32,443 nt of DNA from Bacteroidales bacterium (GTDB taxonomy: Bacteria > Bacteroidota > Bacteroidia > Bacteroidales > Muribaculaceae). Positions within the stretch are counted from its first letter, which is position 1, and each line of letters starts with the position of its first letter. Shown one piece after another: positions 17,882 to 26,192 of the stretch. The DNA is taken from NCBI GenBank assembly GCA_014800385.1, contig JAAVGE010000045.1:1-32443 (forward strand), given 5' to 3'. The position numbers were made by a program, and so were the translations under genes. The notes below the pieces were generated by a model. That model worked only from the letters and a program-made list of their open reading frames with translations, was not told the DNA's origin and searched no databases.

Positions 17882-19153
17882 ATGAAATATCTGTTACTTC
17901 TTTTACTACCACTTTTCCTGCTGTCGTCATGCGATGACTCCCTGACATCCTCCCTTACTCATTATGATGTGGATATTACGGTCTCGTTGCCCGATGAGAT
18001 TTCTCCGGAAACAGTCAGTGACGCTACCCTTACATTCCGCAACATCTCCTCCGGAACAGAACAGAGATTCACCCCCGGCAGCGACATATCAGTAATTCCC
18101 GGTCTGTATGATGTTGATTACGAGGCTAAGGGGATACTCACCAACGGGGCCGAGAGTCGTCTGCGTGCCACACTGCGTTCTGTCAATATAACATCATCGG
18201 TATCGTTGAAACTTGAACCATTCTCATGTGTGGAATCAAACGACCTTATCATAGCCGAAATATTCTTTGCAGGCACACTCAATCCATCCGGTAACAACTA
18301 CAACGGTGATGATTACATCCGTTTGTACAACAACAGCGATGAGGTGATTTACGCCGACGGTCTCGCTCTGATTGAATCAAAATTCAATACCACACAGAAG
18401 TATGATTATACCCCCGACATAATGAACGAGGCAGTCTCCGTTGATGCCATCTACGTCATACCCGGTTCAGGGAAGGATCATCCCGTGAATCCGGGAGAGT
18501 ATCTGTTGCTTGCCGACACCGGTATCGATCACCGCCAACTCAATCCCTACTCTTTTGACCTCTCCGATGCCGATTTCGAATGGTACGACATATCCACTTC
18601 TCCAAGCAATGTGGACATCGACAGCCCGACAGTGCCTAACCTTGACAAATGGTACTGCTACACCAACTCATATTTCATTCTTCACAACCGAGGATTCAAA
18701 GCCTACGGACTTGCCCGTATACCTGTTGAGAAGGAAACGTATCTGAAAGAGTATCTCTACAATTATGAATATACCGTTGTATCCGATGCAGGCAGTTTCC
18801 CTATGACCGCCACCGCCTACCGCATCCCCAACCAATGGGTGGTGGATTGGGTAAACTGCTCGGTCAAAGCACTGTATGCATGGACAGTATCTGCCCCTAT
18901 GCTTGACATGGGATGGACCTCATGCGGCACTATCGACAAGGATAAGAACAGATTTTTCCACAGTGTTCGCCGTAAACTGCTCTACCTCAACGAGGTTGGA
19001 AATCCGGTGTTCAAAGACACCAACAATTCATCGGCCGACTTCAACACTGACTGCACTGCGAGTATCATCGAACTTGAAGGAAGCGTGATGGATCAATATG
19101 GAAACAAATCAGTGACCGTCACATACGATGGCATAACACCTGTCAAGGAATGA
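17882..19153 (+). CDS. DUF4876 lipoprotein
   Basis: A lipoprotein signal with lipobox LLSSC (cysteine 17) indicates membrane anchoring, probably at the outer membrane surface. A beta-rich N-terminal domain (residues about 20-120) precedes a region resembling lamin-tail-like folds (NDLIIAEIFFAGTLNPSGNN, then DDYIRLYNNSDEVIYADGLA), the hallmark of DUF4876. The ATG at 17882 gives the clean signal; an in-frame TTG six bases upstream is rejected. It starts 13 bases after the receptor gene and overlaps the DUF6850 gene by four bases. It probably serves as surface partner of the receptor, occupying the SusD position in the operon, though unlike SusD it shows no TPR helices. Confidence 0.85.
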   Translation: MKYLLLLLLPLFLLSSCDDSLTSSLTHYDVDITVSLPDEISPETVSDATLTFRNISSGTEQRFTPGSDISVIPGLYDVDYEAKGILTNGAESRLRATLRSVNITSSVSLKLEPFSCVESNDLIIAEIFFAGTLNPSGNNYNGDDYIRLYNNSDEVIYADGLALIESKFNTTQKYDYTPDIMNEAVSVDAIYVIPGSGKDHPVNPGEYLLLADTGIDHRQLNPYSFDLSDADFEWYDISTSPSNVDIDSPTVPNLDKWYCYTNSYFILHNRGFKAYGLARIPVEKETYLKEYLYNYEYTVVSDAGSFPMTATAYRIPNQWVVDWVNCSVKALYAWTVSAPMLDMGWTSCGTIDKDKNRFFHSVRRKLLYLNEVGNPVFKDTNNSSADFNTDCTASIIELEGSVMDQYGNKSVTVTYDGITPVKE

Positions 19154-20661
19154 AACGGACCGCATTAATTTTCGCTTTCGCTACTCCACTGATTCTCAGC
19201 GCCTCCGGTAACGATTCTATCCTTTCAAGGATGGATTCGCACTCCGACGGACTGCGTGTTTTCATCAGTGACACATGGCAGAATCCTGCTCTGAAATATT
19301 TCAGTCAGGATGTTCCGTTCAGCACTCTTTCAGTAGATTATACACATCGCAACGACTCTGAAAATATCACCCCCGAAAATGGCGACGGCTTACACTCCAC
19401 CGGATTCAGCGCAGAAAGTTTCATCCCTGCCGGAAACAATTCTGTGGTATGGGGCAATGCAGGTTACTCCACCGGAACAACACGCAATGTGCAATGGTGC
19501 GAGAGTGCCGATGCTGAACTGATCTACCCCTACTTTAGTGCTGATGAGGCGGGAGGTGACCTCAAGGATGAATATTACAGGTTTTCGGGCGGATATGCCG
19601 GACGTAACGAGAAACTTGTATGGGGTGCGACAATCGGCTACAGTGCCGCGCACCATTTTCGTGATGTTGATCCGCGTCCGCGCAACATTACCGGTAAACT
19701 CACCCTATCAGGTGGTGTCGCTTACGCTCTCTCCACAAATTATCTTGCCGGCGCATCGCTCAACTGGATGAAATATAAACAAAGCAACGAAATTAAATTT
19801 GTCAGCGAGACCCACGACCTGCCGATCTATCAACTTACCGGACTCGGCACCCACTATAACCGTTTCGCCGGAGCATCGAAGAGTTCCGACTTTTCGGGCA
19901 ACCGTTTTGGTGCCACCGTTAATCTCTATCCCCTACACTCAGGAGTAATGGTGAATTTCTCCGTCAGCAGATTCAGTTTTGACAAAACGTTGCGTGACCT
20001 CAACAAACTGCCCATAGCATCGGCATGGCATAACGCACTGACAGTCAATGCCGGATACAAGCATATCTCCGGCATAGTAACATATTCTGTCACTGGTCAG
20101 TTTGACGCCTACCGACGCCACGGATCAGAGAACATTTTCGGCGATGCCGTCTCCGGCTCCTATCCTCAGATAGGATCGCTTGAAATGTATGCCGACAATT
20201 ACTATCGTGCCCTACTTCAAGGTTTCGCCTCAATCAGGCACAATAATCAGACCTATTCCATGACACTCCGCAGCGGTTATTCCCACAGAAAGCAATTCTA
20301 CGCCGAACCGGAGCAATGGGCTCTTGTTGAAGGGTTTGAAAACATGGCTGACTTCGGTGTCCGGTCCTTTTTAGGACAACACTGGTATGGCATAGCCGAC
20401 CTCTCCTTTGCCATATTCTCACCGACAGAAAAGGATATAAACTTACAACCGTCAACCTCTCAGGAGGCTCTCACAGGAAGTGTGGAGACAGGTTTCCGCC
20501 ACAGTACTGTAACCCGTTGTGCCACTTCGGTTTCCCTAACAGCCGCACGTGCCATCAGCGAAAAATATGCTATAGGGATAGGTGGCTCCGCAACATTGAC
20601 AAACTATTCCGGAACCGCTCACAGCAACCTTTATAACATTAGTATCAATTTTTATTTTTAA
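19150..20661 (+). CDS. DUF6850-type outer-membrane beta-barrel protein
   Basis: The signal peptide is MKRTALIFAFATPLILSASG. The rest has the amphipathic alternating strands, frequent aromatic residues and terminal phenylalanine (SINFYF) of an outer-membrane barrel of roughly 480 residues. The match to DUF6850 rests on the operon position after DUF4876 and on overall look, so the family name is probable rather than certain. The start overlaps the DUF4876 stop (ATGA) and the M16-like gene follows after six bases. It has no recognisable enzymatic motif; a second pore or scaffold for the receptor complex is plausible. Confidence 0.75.
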   Translation: MKRTALIFAFATPLILSASGNDSILSRMDSHSDGLRVFISDTWQNPALKYFSQDVPFSTLSVDYTHRNDSENITPENGDGLHSTGFSAESFIPAGNNSVVWGNAGYSTGTTRNVQWCESADAELIYPYFSADEAGGDLKDEYYRFSGGYAGRNEKLVWGATIGYSAAHHFRDVDPRPRNITGKLTLSGGVAYALSTNYLAGASLNWMKYKQSNEIKFVSETHDLPIYQLTGLGTHYNRFAGASKSSDFSGNRFGATVNLYPLHSGVMVNFSVSRFSFDKTLRDLNKLPIASAWHNALTVNAGYKHISGIVTYSVTGQFDAYRRHGSENIFGDAVSGSYPQIGSLEMYADNYYRALLQGFASIRHNNQTYSMTLRSGYSHRKQFYAEPEQWALVEGFENMADFGVRSFLGQHWYGIADLSFAIFSPTEKDINLQPSTSQEALTGSVETGFRHSTVTRCATSVSLTAARAISEKYAIGIGGSATLTNYSGTAHSNLYNISINFYF

Positions 20662-20667
20662 CACTAT

Positions 20668-22071
20668 ATGAACTTAAGAATCAAATCATTAGCACTTCTG
20701 ATGACGGCTTTGGCCGCCACAGCGTCGAACTCATTCGAGTCAGAACTGAGTAATTATGTAACCCCCGGACTGAAAGCAGGAAAAATCGTTTCAGAACAGG
20801 CTTTGCCTCAGTTCGACAGCAAGGTTTATACCCTCTCAAACGGCATCAAACTGTACTTCCATCCCACACAGGCCAATCCCGGTCGCGTTTCTGTGATGGC
20901 TGTCAGCAACGGTGGTTTCTCTCAAAACTATGACCCTGCTAAAAAGGGGTTATACAAATCTTCTGAGGACCTGCTGAATCAGTTTGCATTCGGTCCTTTC
21001 TCGGCCGACTCCCTTAACAGTTATATGAAACAGCAGAACCTCTCCGCCACAGTAAATATCGACAAGCAGATAGAGGAACTGGAGGCATCCGGACCTGCCG
21101 ACAATCTGGAAACTGTTCTGCAGTTGGTTTATCTGAAAGCAACCGGAATGAAGCCTGAGGCCGATGTCATCAATAATTATAAGGAGAAGAAAAGCCGCTA
21201 TGTGCAGAATGTGGCCAACTCACCTATCCTCGCCATGGCTGACTCTATCCACTCTGTCATCTACCGCCGTCATCCGTTAGGCGAAAAACTCCACTACGCC
21301 GACTTCGGTGCTATCACACCCGAGGGATTCGCTGAACTGTATGCCGATCGTTTCGGCGACATGACCGACTTCAATTTCATCATCTCCGGCGATGTTGATG
21401 CTGCTACAGTCCTCCCTCTGGCCGAAAAATATATCGGTTCGCTACCCGCCGCAGGTCGCATCGAACACTCCAAAGAGATCGGGTTCGGCTATCCGACAAA
21501 GAGCGAAACACTTAACTATACCTACGAGATGAAGAAGCCCGTGGGCATAACCTACTCTTTCCGTAACGGTGACTGCGACTATAATCTGGAAAATATCCTC
21601 AACGCCCAGATTTTCGGACTTGTTCTGTCATCACGTCTGAATAAGGAACTGCGTCATAACCGCGACATAATCAGTTACATCAAAACCCACTGCTCCGTAA
21701 CCTTCGGATTCAATGGCGACCTCACTCCCGGCCACTTCATCCTCCCCACAAACATCCGTTGTATACCCGGCAAAGAGGCTGAGGTTCATAAAGCGGTTCA
21801 GGATGAGATTGACAACATAGCCAAAAACGGCGTCACCACCGAGGAACTGGACAAAATCAAATCCTCACTTGCCAAAGCCCACGAAGGACACCTCAAACAA
21901 AACGGCTACTGGAACACCGTGCTTCGCGTGTATGCCCTCTATAACCGCGATATGAATACCGATTTTGACAAAATCCTCAACAACATCGATTCACAGTCAA
22001 TCAGCAATTTCGCCAACACCTACGTCATCCCTGCCACCAAAACCGAGATGACGATGTCAAACGCTAACTAA
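20668..22071 (+). CDS. Stand-alone C-terminal half of an M16 (insulinase-type) peptidase, non-catalytic
   Basis: After a signal peptide (MNLRIKSLALLMTALAATAS) the 467 residues align by eye with the second half of ~900-residue PqqL/FusC-type M16 peptidases: the linker ending VYTLSNGIKLYFHPT, GGFSQNYD, FSADSLNSYMKQQNLSATVN, the block NLETVLQLVYLKAT, and FIISGDVDAATVLPLAEKYI. The zinc motif HxxEH, which sits in the missing first half, is absent, so the protein cannot be a peptidase by itself. It would be periplasmic. It ends the TonB-receptor operon and is followed by a strong terminator. It may bind substrate or pair with a catalytic M16 half encoded elsewhere. The stand-alone form has an intact signal and no frameshift, so it is not simply a broken gene. 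Confidence 0.83.
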   Translation: MNLRIKSLALLMTALAATASNSFESELSNYVTPGLKAGKIVSEQALPQFDSKVYTLSNGIKLYFHPTQANPGRVSVMAVSNGGFSQNYDPAKKGLYKSSEDLLNQFAFGPFSADSLNSYMKQQNLSATVNIDKQIEELEASGPADNLETVLQLVYLKATGMKPEADVINNYKEKKSRYVQNVANSPILAMADSIHSVIYRRHPLGEKLHYADFGAITPEGFAELYADRFGDMTDFNFIISGDVDAATVLPLAEKYIGSLPAAGRIEHSKEIGFGYPTKSETLNYTYEMKKPVGITYSFRNGDCDYNLENILNAQIFGLVLSSRLNKELRHNRDIISYIKTHCSVTFGFNGDLTPGHFILPTNIRCIPGKEAEVHKAVQDEIDNIAKNGVTTEELDKIKSSLAKAHEGHLKQNGYWNTVLRVYALYNRDMNTDFDKILNNIDSQSISNFANTYVIPATKTEMTMSNAN

Positions 22072-22096
22072 CCGTAATCCGGCTTAACAGTTCTCA

Positions 22097-22142
22097 GTCC
22101 GGGACAGACTACGCAATTCCAACAACGTAGTCTGTCCCGGAC
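22097..22142 (+). terminator. Strong terminator of the TonB-receptor operon
   Basis: A perfect 17-base stem: GTCCGGGACAGACTACG at 22097-22113 pairs with 22126-22142 around a 12-base loop. It is followed by an AT-rich ATTATTATTATTAG tract. It lies 25 bases after the M16-like stop. Confidence 0.85.
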
Positions 22143-22165
22143 ATTATTATTATTAGTGATTACTC

Positions 22166-22196
22166 TTGCATCTCCTCTCAAAATTCACTATCTTTG
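22166..22196 (+). promoter_or_regulatory. Promoter of the CotH-family gene
   Basis: TTG at 22166-22168, 20 bases, then TATCTTTG at 22189-22196: an exact match to the Bacteroidales consensus. The predicted start near 22201 gives a leader of about 26 bases and argues for the ATG at 22227 rather than a TTG at 22194 inside the box. Confidence 0.65.
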
Positions 22197-22226
22197 CCGA
22201 CAACTGACAAACCAAGATTATCGTTC

Positions 22227-24203
22227 ATGAAATTCATCTCATTTCTCATCGTTCTCATAATATTCCCTCTGACGGTTTCAGGTGGTGAAAAACTTACCGG
22301 CACACCCATCGGCACTGTGCGAGGATTGCAGTACACCAACAACGGGAGTTCATCGTACGTTGTCAACAACATTCAGAAAAATGCTTTTGATGGTGACCTC
22401 AACACCTATTTTGCTACTGATGCCCGCTCATACACTTGGGTCGGGCTTGATTTGGGAAAGCCTCACGTCATTGACCGTGTAGGATGGTCACCGCGTAACG
22501 ACGGGGTTGGTCCGAAGCGTGTGCAGTTGGGTGTCATTCAGGGTGCCAATCAGTCGGACTGGCTTGATGCCGTTCCCCTTTATATGATTACCGAGGAGGG
22601 GGTGATAGGAGAAATGAGTTACGCCGATATTGATGTCAAGCGCGGTTTCCGCTACATACGCTACGTTGGTCCGTCCGATGCCCGGTGCAACATTGCGGAA
22701 CTGGAATTTTACGGCTATGAAGGTGAGGGTGACACTGAAACCCCTAATCTGTATCAGTTCACCAATCTCCCCACGGTGTGCATCAACACTGTCAACGCCG
22801 AAGAACCTTACGACAAGGAGCATGACATAACCTCTAACATCATCATAGTAAACAACCATGAGGCGTATGTCGACAAACCGGGCACAGTGCGCGAACGCGG
22901 TAACTACTCGCGTACTTTCCCTAAAAAGCCCTGGCGCATCAAATTCGACAAGAAACAGCGGGTGCTACCCGATGCTCCGGCACAGGCTAAAAAATGGACG
23001 CTCATAAACAACTATGGTGATAAAACTCTGATGCGAAACCTGATAGCCTTTGAAATTGCCCGGCGTATGGATATGAAATATGTTCCCTACGCACATCCGG
23101 TCGATGTGATTCTCAATGGTGAATTCAAAGGATGCTATCAATTGTGCGATCAGGTAGAGGTGAAGGAAGGCCGGCTTGATATTACCGAGATGGAACCGAC
23201 CGACATCAGTGGCGAAGCGCTCACCGGAGGTTATTTCCTTGAGATTGACGCCTATGCCAATCAGGAGCCTGATGGGGAATGGTTCACATCGGCCACCAAA
23301 AGTATTCCGGTTACGATAAAATCACCCGATGATGGGGGCACACCTGAGCAGTATGAGTATATCAGGGCTTACTTCAACAAACTCGAAAGTCTGGTGTTCC
23401 GCTATCCGAATTATAATCCCGGTCCTTACGACTACCGCAACATCTTTGATGTGGAATCGTTCCTGAAACATTTCGCCGTGGGTGAACTGTCGGGCAACAC
23501 CGACACCTACTGGAGTACTTACATGTATAAAGACCGGGGGAGCGACATCATCTACACCGGACCGGTGTGGGACTTTGACATAGCCTTTGACAACGACTTC
23601 CGCACATATCCCATCAACAACATTCCCGGCTATCTCTACTGCTCCGGCAGGGCATCCGAAGCCACCAACATGATCAACTTCGCCAAGCGTATCCTCATGG
23701 CCGACACACGAACGGTTGATGACCTCGCCCGTGTGTGGTCACTTGCCCGCAATGACAACAACCTCAATTATGAAACCCTGTCAGCCTTTATTGACAAGAC
23801 AGCCGACGAGATTGACGCATCGCAGAAACTCAATTTCCTGCGCTGGCCCATCATGGATCAGATTGTCCATAACAATCCTGTTGTTTCCGGTAGTTACGAG
23901 GCCGAACTGAATCGGGTGAAAGATTTTCTGAAAAACCGTTTTCCACGTCTGGACACACTGATGAAATATGATTCCACGATAAGTGCTGTTGAAACTCCGT
24001 CCGATGATGAGGCAACCATCACCCCCGTTATTGAAGGTAACACCGTGCATCTTATCGATTACGCACCGTTCGACCTTTACACCATCGACGGAAAGATGGT
24101 GCAGAAAAATGTGACCTGCACCGCTCCACTCGCTTCAGGCGTGTATATTCTCCGCACATCAGGGGCGGCGGCAAAACTTTCCATAACCCCCTCACAGAAG
24201 TAA
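22227..24203 (+). CDS. CotH-family secreted protein with discoidin-like and T9SS sorting domains
   Basis: Signal peptide MKFISFLIVLIIFPLTVSG. Residues about 30-165 resemble an F5/8 (discoidin) carbohydrate-binding fold (AFDGDLNTYFATDARSYTWV, then GLDLGKPHVIDRVGWSPR). Residues about 180-560 form the CotH kinase-like domain: RERGNYSRTFPKKPWRIKFD, WTLINNYGDKTLMRNLIAFE, GCYQLCDQVEVKEGRLD and the metal-site motif GPVWDFDIAFDND. CotH proteins phosphorylate or modify partner proteins in spores of Bacillus; in Bacteroidetes the substrate is unknown. The C-terminus (FDLYTIDGKMVQKN to SGVYILRTSG) is a type A T9SS sorting domain, so the protein is expected on the cell surface. Transcribed alone from its own promoter. 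Confidence 0.88.
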   Translation: MKFISFLIVLIIFPLTVSGGEKLTGTPIGTVRGLQYTNNGSSSYVVNNIQKNAFDGDLNTYFATDARSYTWVGLDLGKPHVIDRVGWSPRNDGVGPKRVQLGVIQGANQSDWLDAVPLYMITEEGVIGEMSYADIDVKRGFRYIRYVGPSDARCNIAELEFYGYEGEGDTETPNLYQFTNLPTVCINTVNAEEPYDKEHDITSNIIIVNNHEAYVDKPGTVRERGNYSRTFPKKPWRIKFDKKQRVLPDAPAQAKKWTLINNYGDKTLMRNLIAFEIARRMDMKYVPYAHPVDVILNGEFKGCYQLCDQVEVKEGRLDITEMEPTDISGEALTGGYFLEIDAYANQEPDGEWFTSATKSIPVTIKSPDDGGTPEQYEYIRAYFNKLESLVFRYPNYNPGPYDYRNIFDVESFLKHFAVGELSGNTDTYWSTYMYKDRGSDIIYTGPVWDFDIAFDNDFRTYPINNIPGYLYCSGRASEATNMINFAKRILMADTRTVDDLARVWSLARNDNNLNYETLSAFIDKTADEIDASQKLNFLRWPIMDQIVHNNPVVSGSYEAELNRVKDFLKNRFPRLDTLMKYDSTISAVETPSDDEATITPVIEGNTVHLIDYAPFDLYTIDGKMVQKNVTCTAPLASGVYILRTSGAAAKLSITPSQK

Positions 24204-24275
24204 TCCCGTCTCTGCAGGAACCCACGCGAATGGATGGAAAAGAATCCGGATAACGGAATTTTTTCTGCAATATGA

Positions 24276-24306
24276 TTGGTGGAAATAATAATTTTTCCTA
24301 CTTTTG
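24276..24306 (+). promoter_or_regulatory. Promoter of the Fur-fold regulator
   Basis: TTG at 24276-24278, a 20-base spacer and TACTTTTG at 24299-24306 match the consensus exactly. The predicted transcript start near 24311 is only a few bases from the start codon, implying a very short leader. Weak dyad symmetry upstream (near 24244-24262, ending in six T) could be a terminator of the CotH gene, but pairing is poor. Confidence 0.6.
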
Positions 24307-24315
24307 TGAATGATT

Positions 24316-24801
24316 ATGGGTAAAGTGAACAACATATCCGTTCTCAGTGACAAACTGAAGAAATATCTCCTTGAAAAGTCATTGCGGCAGACCCCTGAAC
24401 GCATGGCTCTGCTGGAGGTAGTGACAAAACTTAAGCGCCGTTTCACTGTTGACGACCTTGATGCTCTTTTCTCAGAATCAAACTTTAAACTAAGCAGAGC
24501 AACCCTCTACAACAACATCCATCTGTTTGAGAATGCCGGAATTCTCCGCCGCCACAAAATAAGCAGTCAGAAAGCATGTTATGAGGTGGTATATTCCGAC
24601 GAACCCCTGAGTTGCTATCAGGAAATATGCACCATCTGCGGAAAAATCCGCGACTTCACCGATGCGGAAATAGCCCAGCACATTCTGGCTCGCAAAAGCC
24701 GCTTTTTCCGCCCGGAATATTTCTCGGTGCAGATTCATGGTATTTGCTACGGTTGCCTGCGAAAAATGAAAAAAGAGAAACAGAAAAATATAAACCAATA
24801 A
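24316..24801 (+). CDS. Fur/PerR-family transcriptional regulator lacking usual sensory histidines
   Basis: Winged-helix Fur fold with the recognition helix region LSRATLYNNIHLFENAGILR and two CxxC pairs (ICTICGKIRDF and GICYGCLRK) that hold structural zinc. The regulatory metal site looks altered: against PerR, the histidine before the domain (H37) falls on a KRRFT stretch, and the HxH before the first CxxC (H91, H93) reads C-Y-Q; the aspartate of the I-x-DF motif is kept. The protein may therefore sense something other than iron or peroxide, or be constitutive (inference). ATG at 24316 is chosen because the promoter predicts a start near 24311; the ATG at 24310 adds two residues. purA follows after 84 bases with no clear promoter, so they may be cotranscribed. 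Confidence 0.87.
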   Translation: MGKVNNISVLSDKLKKYLLEKSLRQTPERMALLEVVTKLKRRFTVDDLDALFSESNFKLSRATLYNNIHLFENAGILRRHKISSQKACYEVVYSDEPLSCYQEICTICGKIRDFTDAEIAQHILARKSRFFRPEYFSVQIHGICYGCLRKMKKEKQKNINQ

Positions 24802-24885
24802 GCGGACCGGATGATGCCTACCCCAAAAAGACTATCCTTCCCGTGGGACACGCATCAGAAGGTCATATTAAAACTTTGAAAGATT

Positions 24886-26172
24886 ATGAAGGTTGACGTA
24901 CTGCTCGGACTCCAATGGGGCGACGAAGGTAAAGGCAAAGTAGTGGATGTTCTTACTCCGCGCTACGACATCGTGGCACGATTTCAGGGGGGACCGAACG
25001 CCGGGCATACCCTTGAGTTTGACAATAAAAAATATGTGCTCCGCTCAATCCCTTCCGGAGTGTTCCAGAACGGTCAGGTCAATATTGTAGGCAACGGTGT
25101 TGTTCTCGACCCCGTGCTGTTCATGGAGGAAGCCAAAGCACTGGAAGAAAGTGGAGTGGATATCCGCAAGGCTCTTAAACTGGCTAAGAAAATCCATCTT
25201 ATTCTCCCCACCCACCGTCTGCTTGACGCGGCTAACGAAAAAGCCAAAGGTGGCGCGAAAATCGGCACCACCGGCAAAGGTATCGGTCCCACATACACCG
25301 ACAAAATCAGCCGTAACGGTCTCCGTCTGGGCAACACCCTGATGGATGACTTCACCGCACGCTACGAAGCAGCCCGCGACCGCCACATCACAATGCTGAA
25401 AGGTTTGGGTGCCGAGGCCACCAACCTCGCCGAACTGGAAGCCAAATGGATGGAGGCTGTGGATTACCTCAAAACCTACGACATCATTGACGGTGAACAG
25501 TTTATCAACGACGCCCTCAAACAGGACAAACGAGTGCTGTGTGAAGGTGCGCAGGGAACAATGCTCGACGTTGATTACGGTTCCTATCCTTTCGTAACCT
25601 CAAGCAACACCATCACCGCCGGAGCATGCTCGGGATTAGGTGTGGCTCCTAACAAAATCGGAGATGTCTACGGAATCTTCAAAGCCTACTGCACACGCGT
25701 GGGCAGCGGTCCTTTCCCCACCGAACTGTTTGACGAGACAGGCAAGAAAATCCGTGATCTGGGTCATGAATACGGTGCCGTAACCGGTCGTGAACGCCGT
25801 TGCGGATGGATTGACCTGGTTGCTCTGAAATATGCCATCATGATCAATGGTGTAACCCAACTGATAATGATGAAATCCGATGTTCTCGACGGCTTCCCCA
25901 CAATCAAGGCGTGCGTGGCCTACAAGGATAAAAACGGCAACACCCTGACCCACATGCCCTACTCTATCGATGAGGGTGAAATCACCCCCGTATTCGTTGA
26001 ATTACCGGGCTGGAACACCGACCTGACCAAGGTTAAGAGCGAAGATCAGTTCCCCAAAGAGTTCAAGGACTACATCGCTTTCCTGGAAAAGGAACTGGAA
26101 ACACCCATCACCATCCTCTCCGTGGGTCCCGACCGTGAACAGACCATCGTGCGTGACTCATTCAAATCTTAA
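24886..26172 (+). CDS. purA: Adenylosuccinate synthetase
   Basis: PurA joins IMP and aspartate using GTP, the first committed step to AMP. The N-terminal GTP-binding signature is textbook: LGLQWGDEGKGKVVDVL with catalytic Asp13, and FQGGPNAGHTL with His41. Further family blocks are IGTTGKGIGPTYTDK, EGAQGTMLDVDYGSYPFVTS, and TGRERRCGWIDLVALKYA. Length 428 residues is normal. It stands between the Fur-fold regulator and a DUF1015 gene that begins 20 bases downstream. Confidence 0.97.
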   Translation: MKVDVLLGLQWGDEGKGKVVDVLTPRYDIVARFQGGPNAGHTLEFDNKKYVLRSIPSGVFQNGQVNIVGNGVVLDPVLFMEEAKALEESGVDIRKALKLAKKIHLILPTHRLLDAANEKAKGGAKIGTTGKGIGPTYTDKISRNGLRLGNTLMDDFTARYEAARDRHITMLKGLGAEATNLAELEAKWMEAVDYLKTYDIIDGEQFINDALKQDKRVLCEGAQGTMLDVDYGSYPFVTSSNTITAGACSGLGVAPNKIGDVYGIFKAYCTRVGSGPFPTELFDETGKKIRDLGHEYGAVTGRERRCGWIDLVALKYAIMINGVTQLIMMKSDVLDGFPTIKACVAYKDKNGNTLTHMPYSIDEGEITPVFVELPGWNTDLTKVKSEDQFPKEFKDYIAFLEKELETPITILSVGPDREQTIVRDSFKS

Positions 26173-26192
26173 CCTTAAATCATCTTACAACT

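Noticed and set aside
21880..21900. HEGH in the M16-like protein as a zinc-protease motif
   Set aside because: It fits neither HxxEH of M16 nor HExxH, and lies in the C-terminal-half domain where catalytic residues do not occur.
24802..24885. Possible promoter or riboswitch directly upstream of purA
   Set aside because: Only an imperfect AAACTTTG is present, no -33 match, and 84 bases is too short and shows no purine-riboswitch core.
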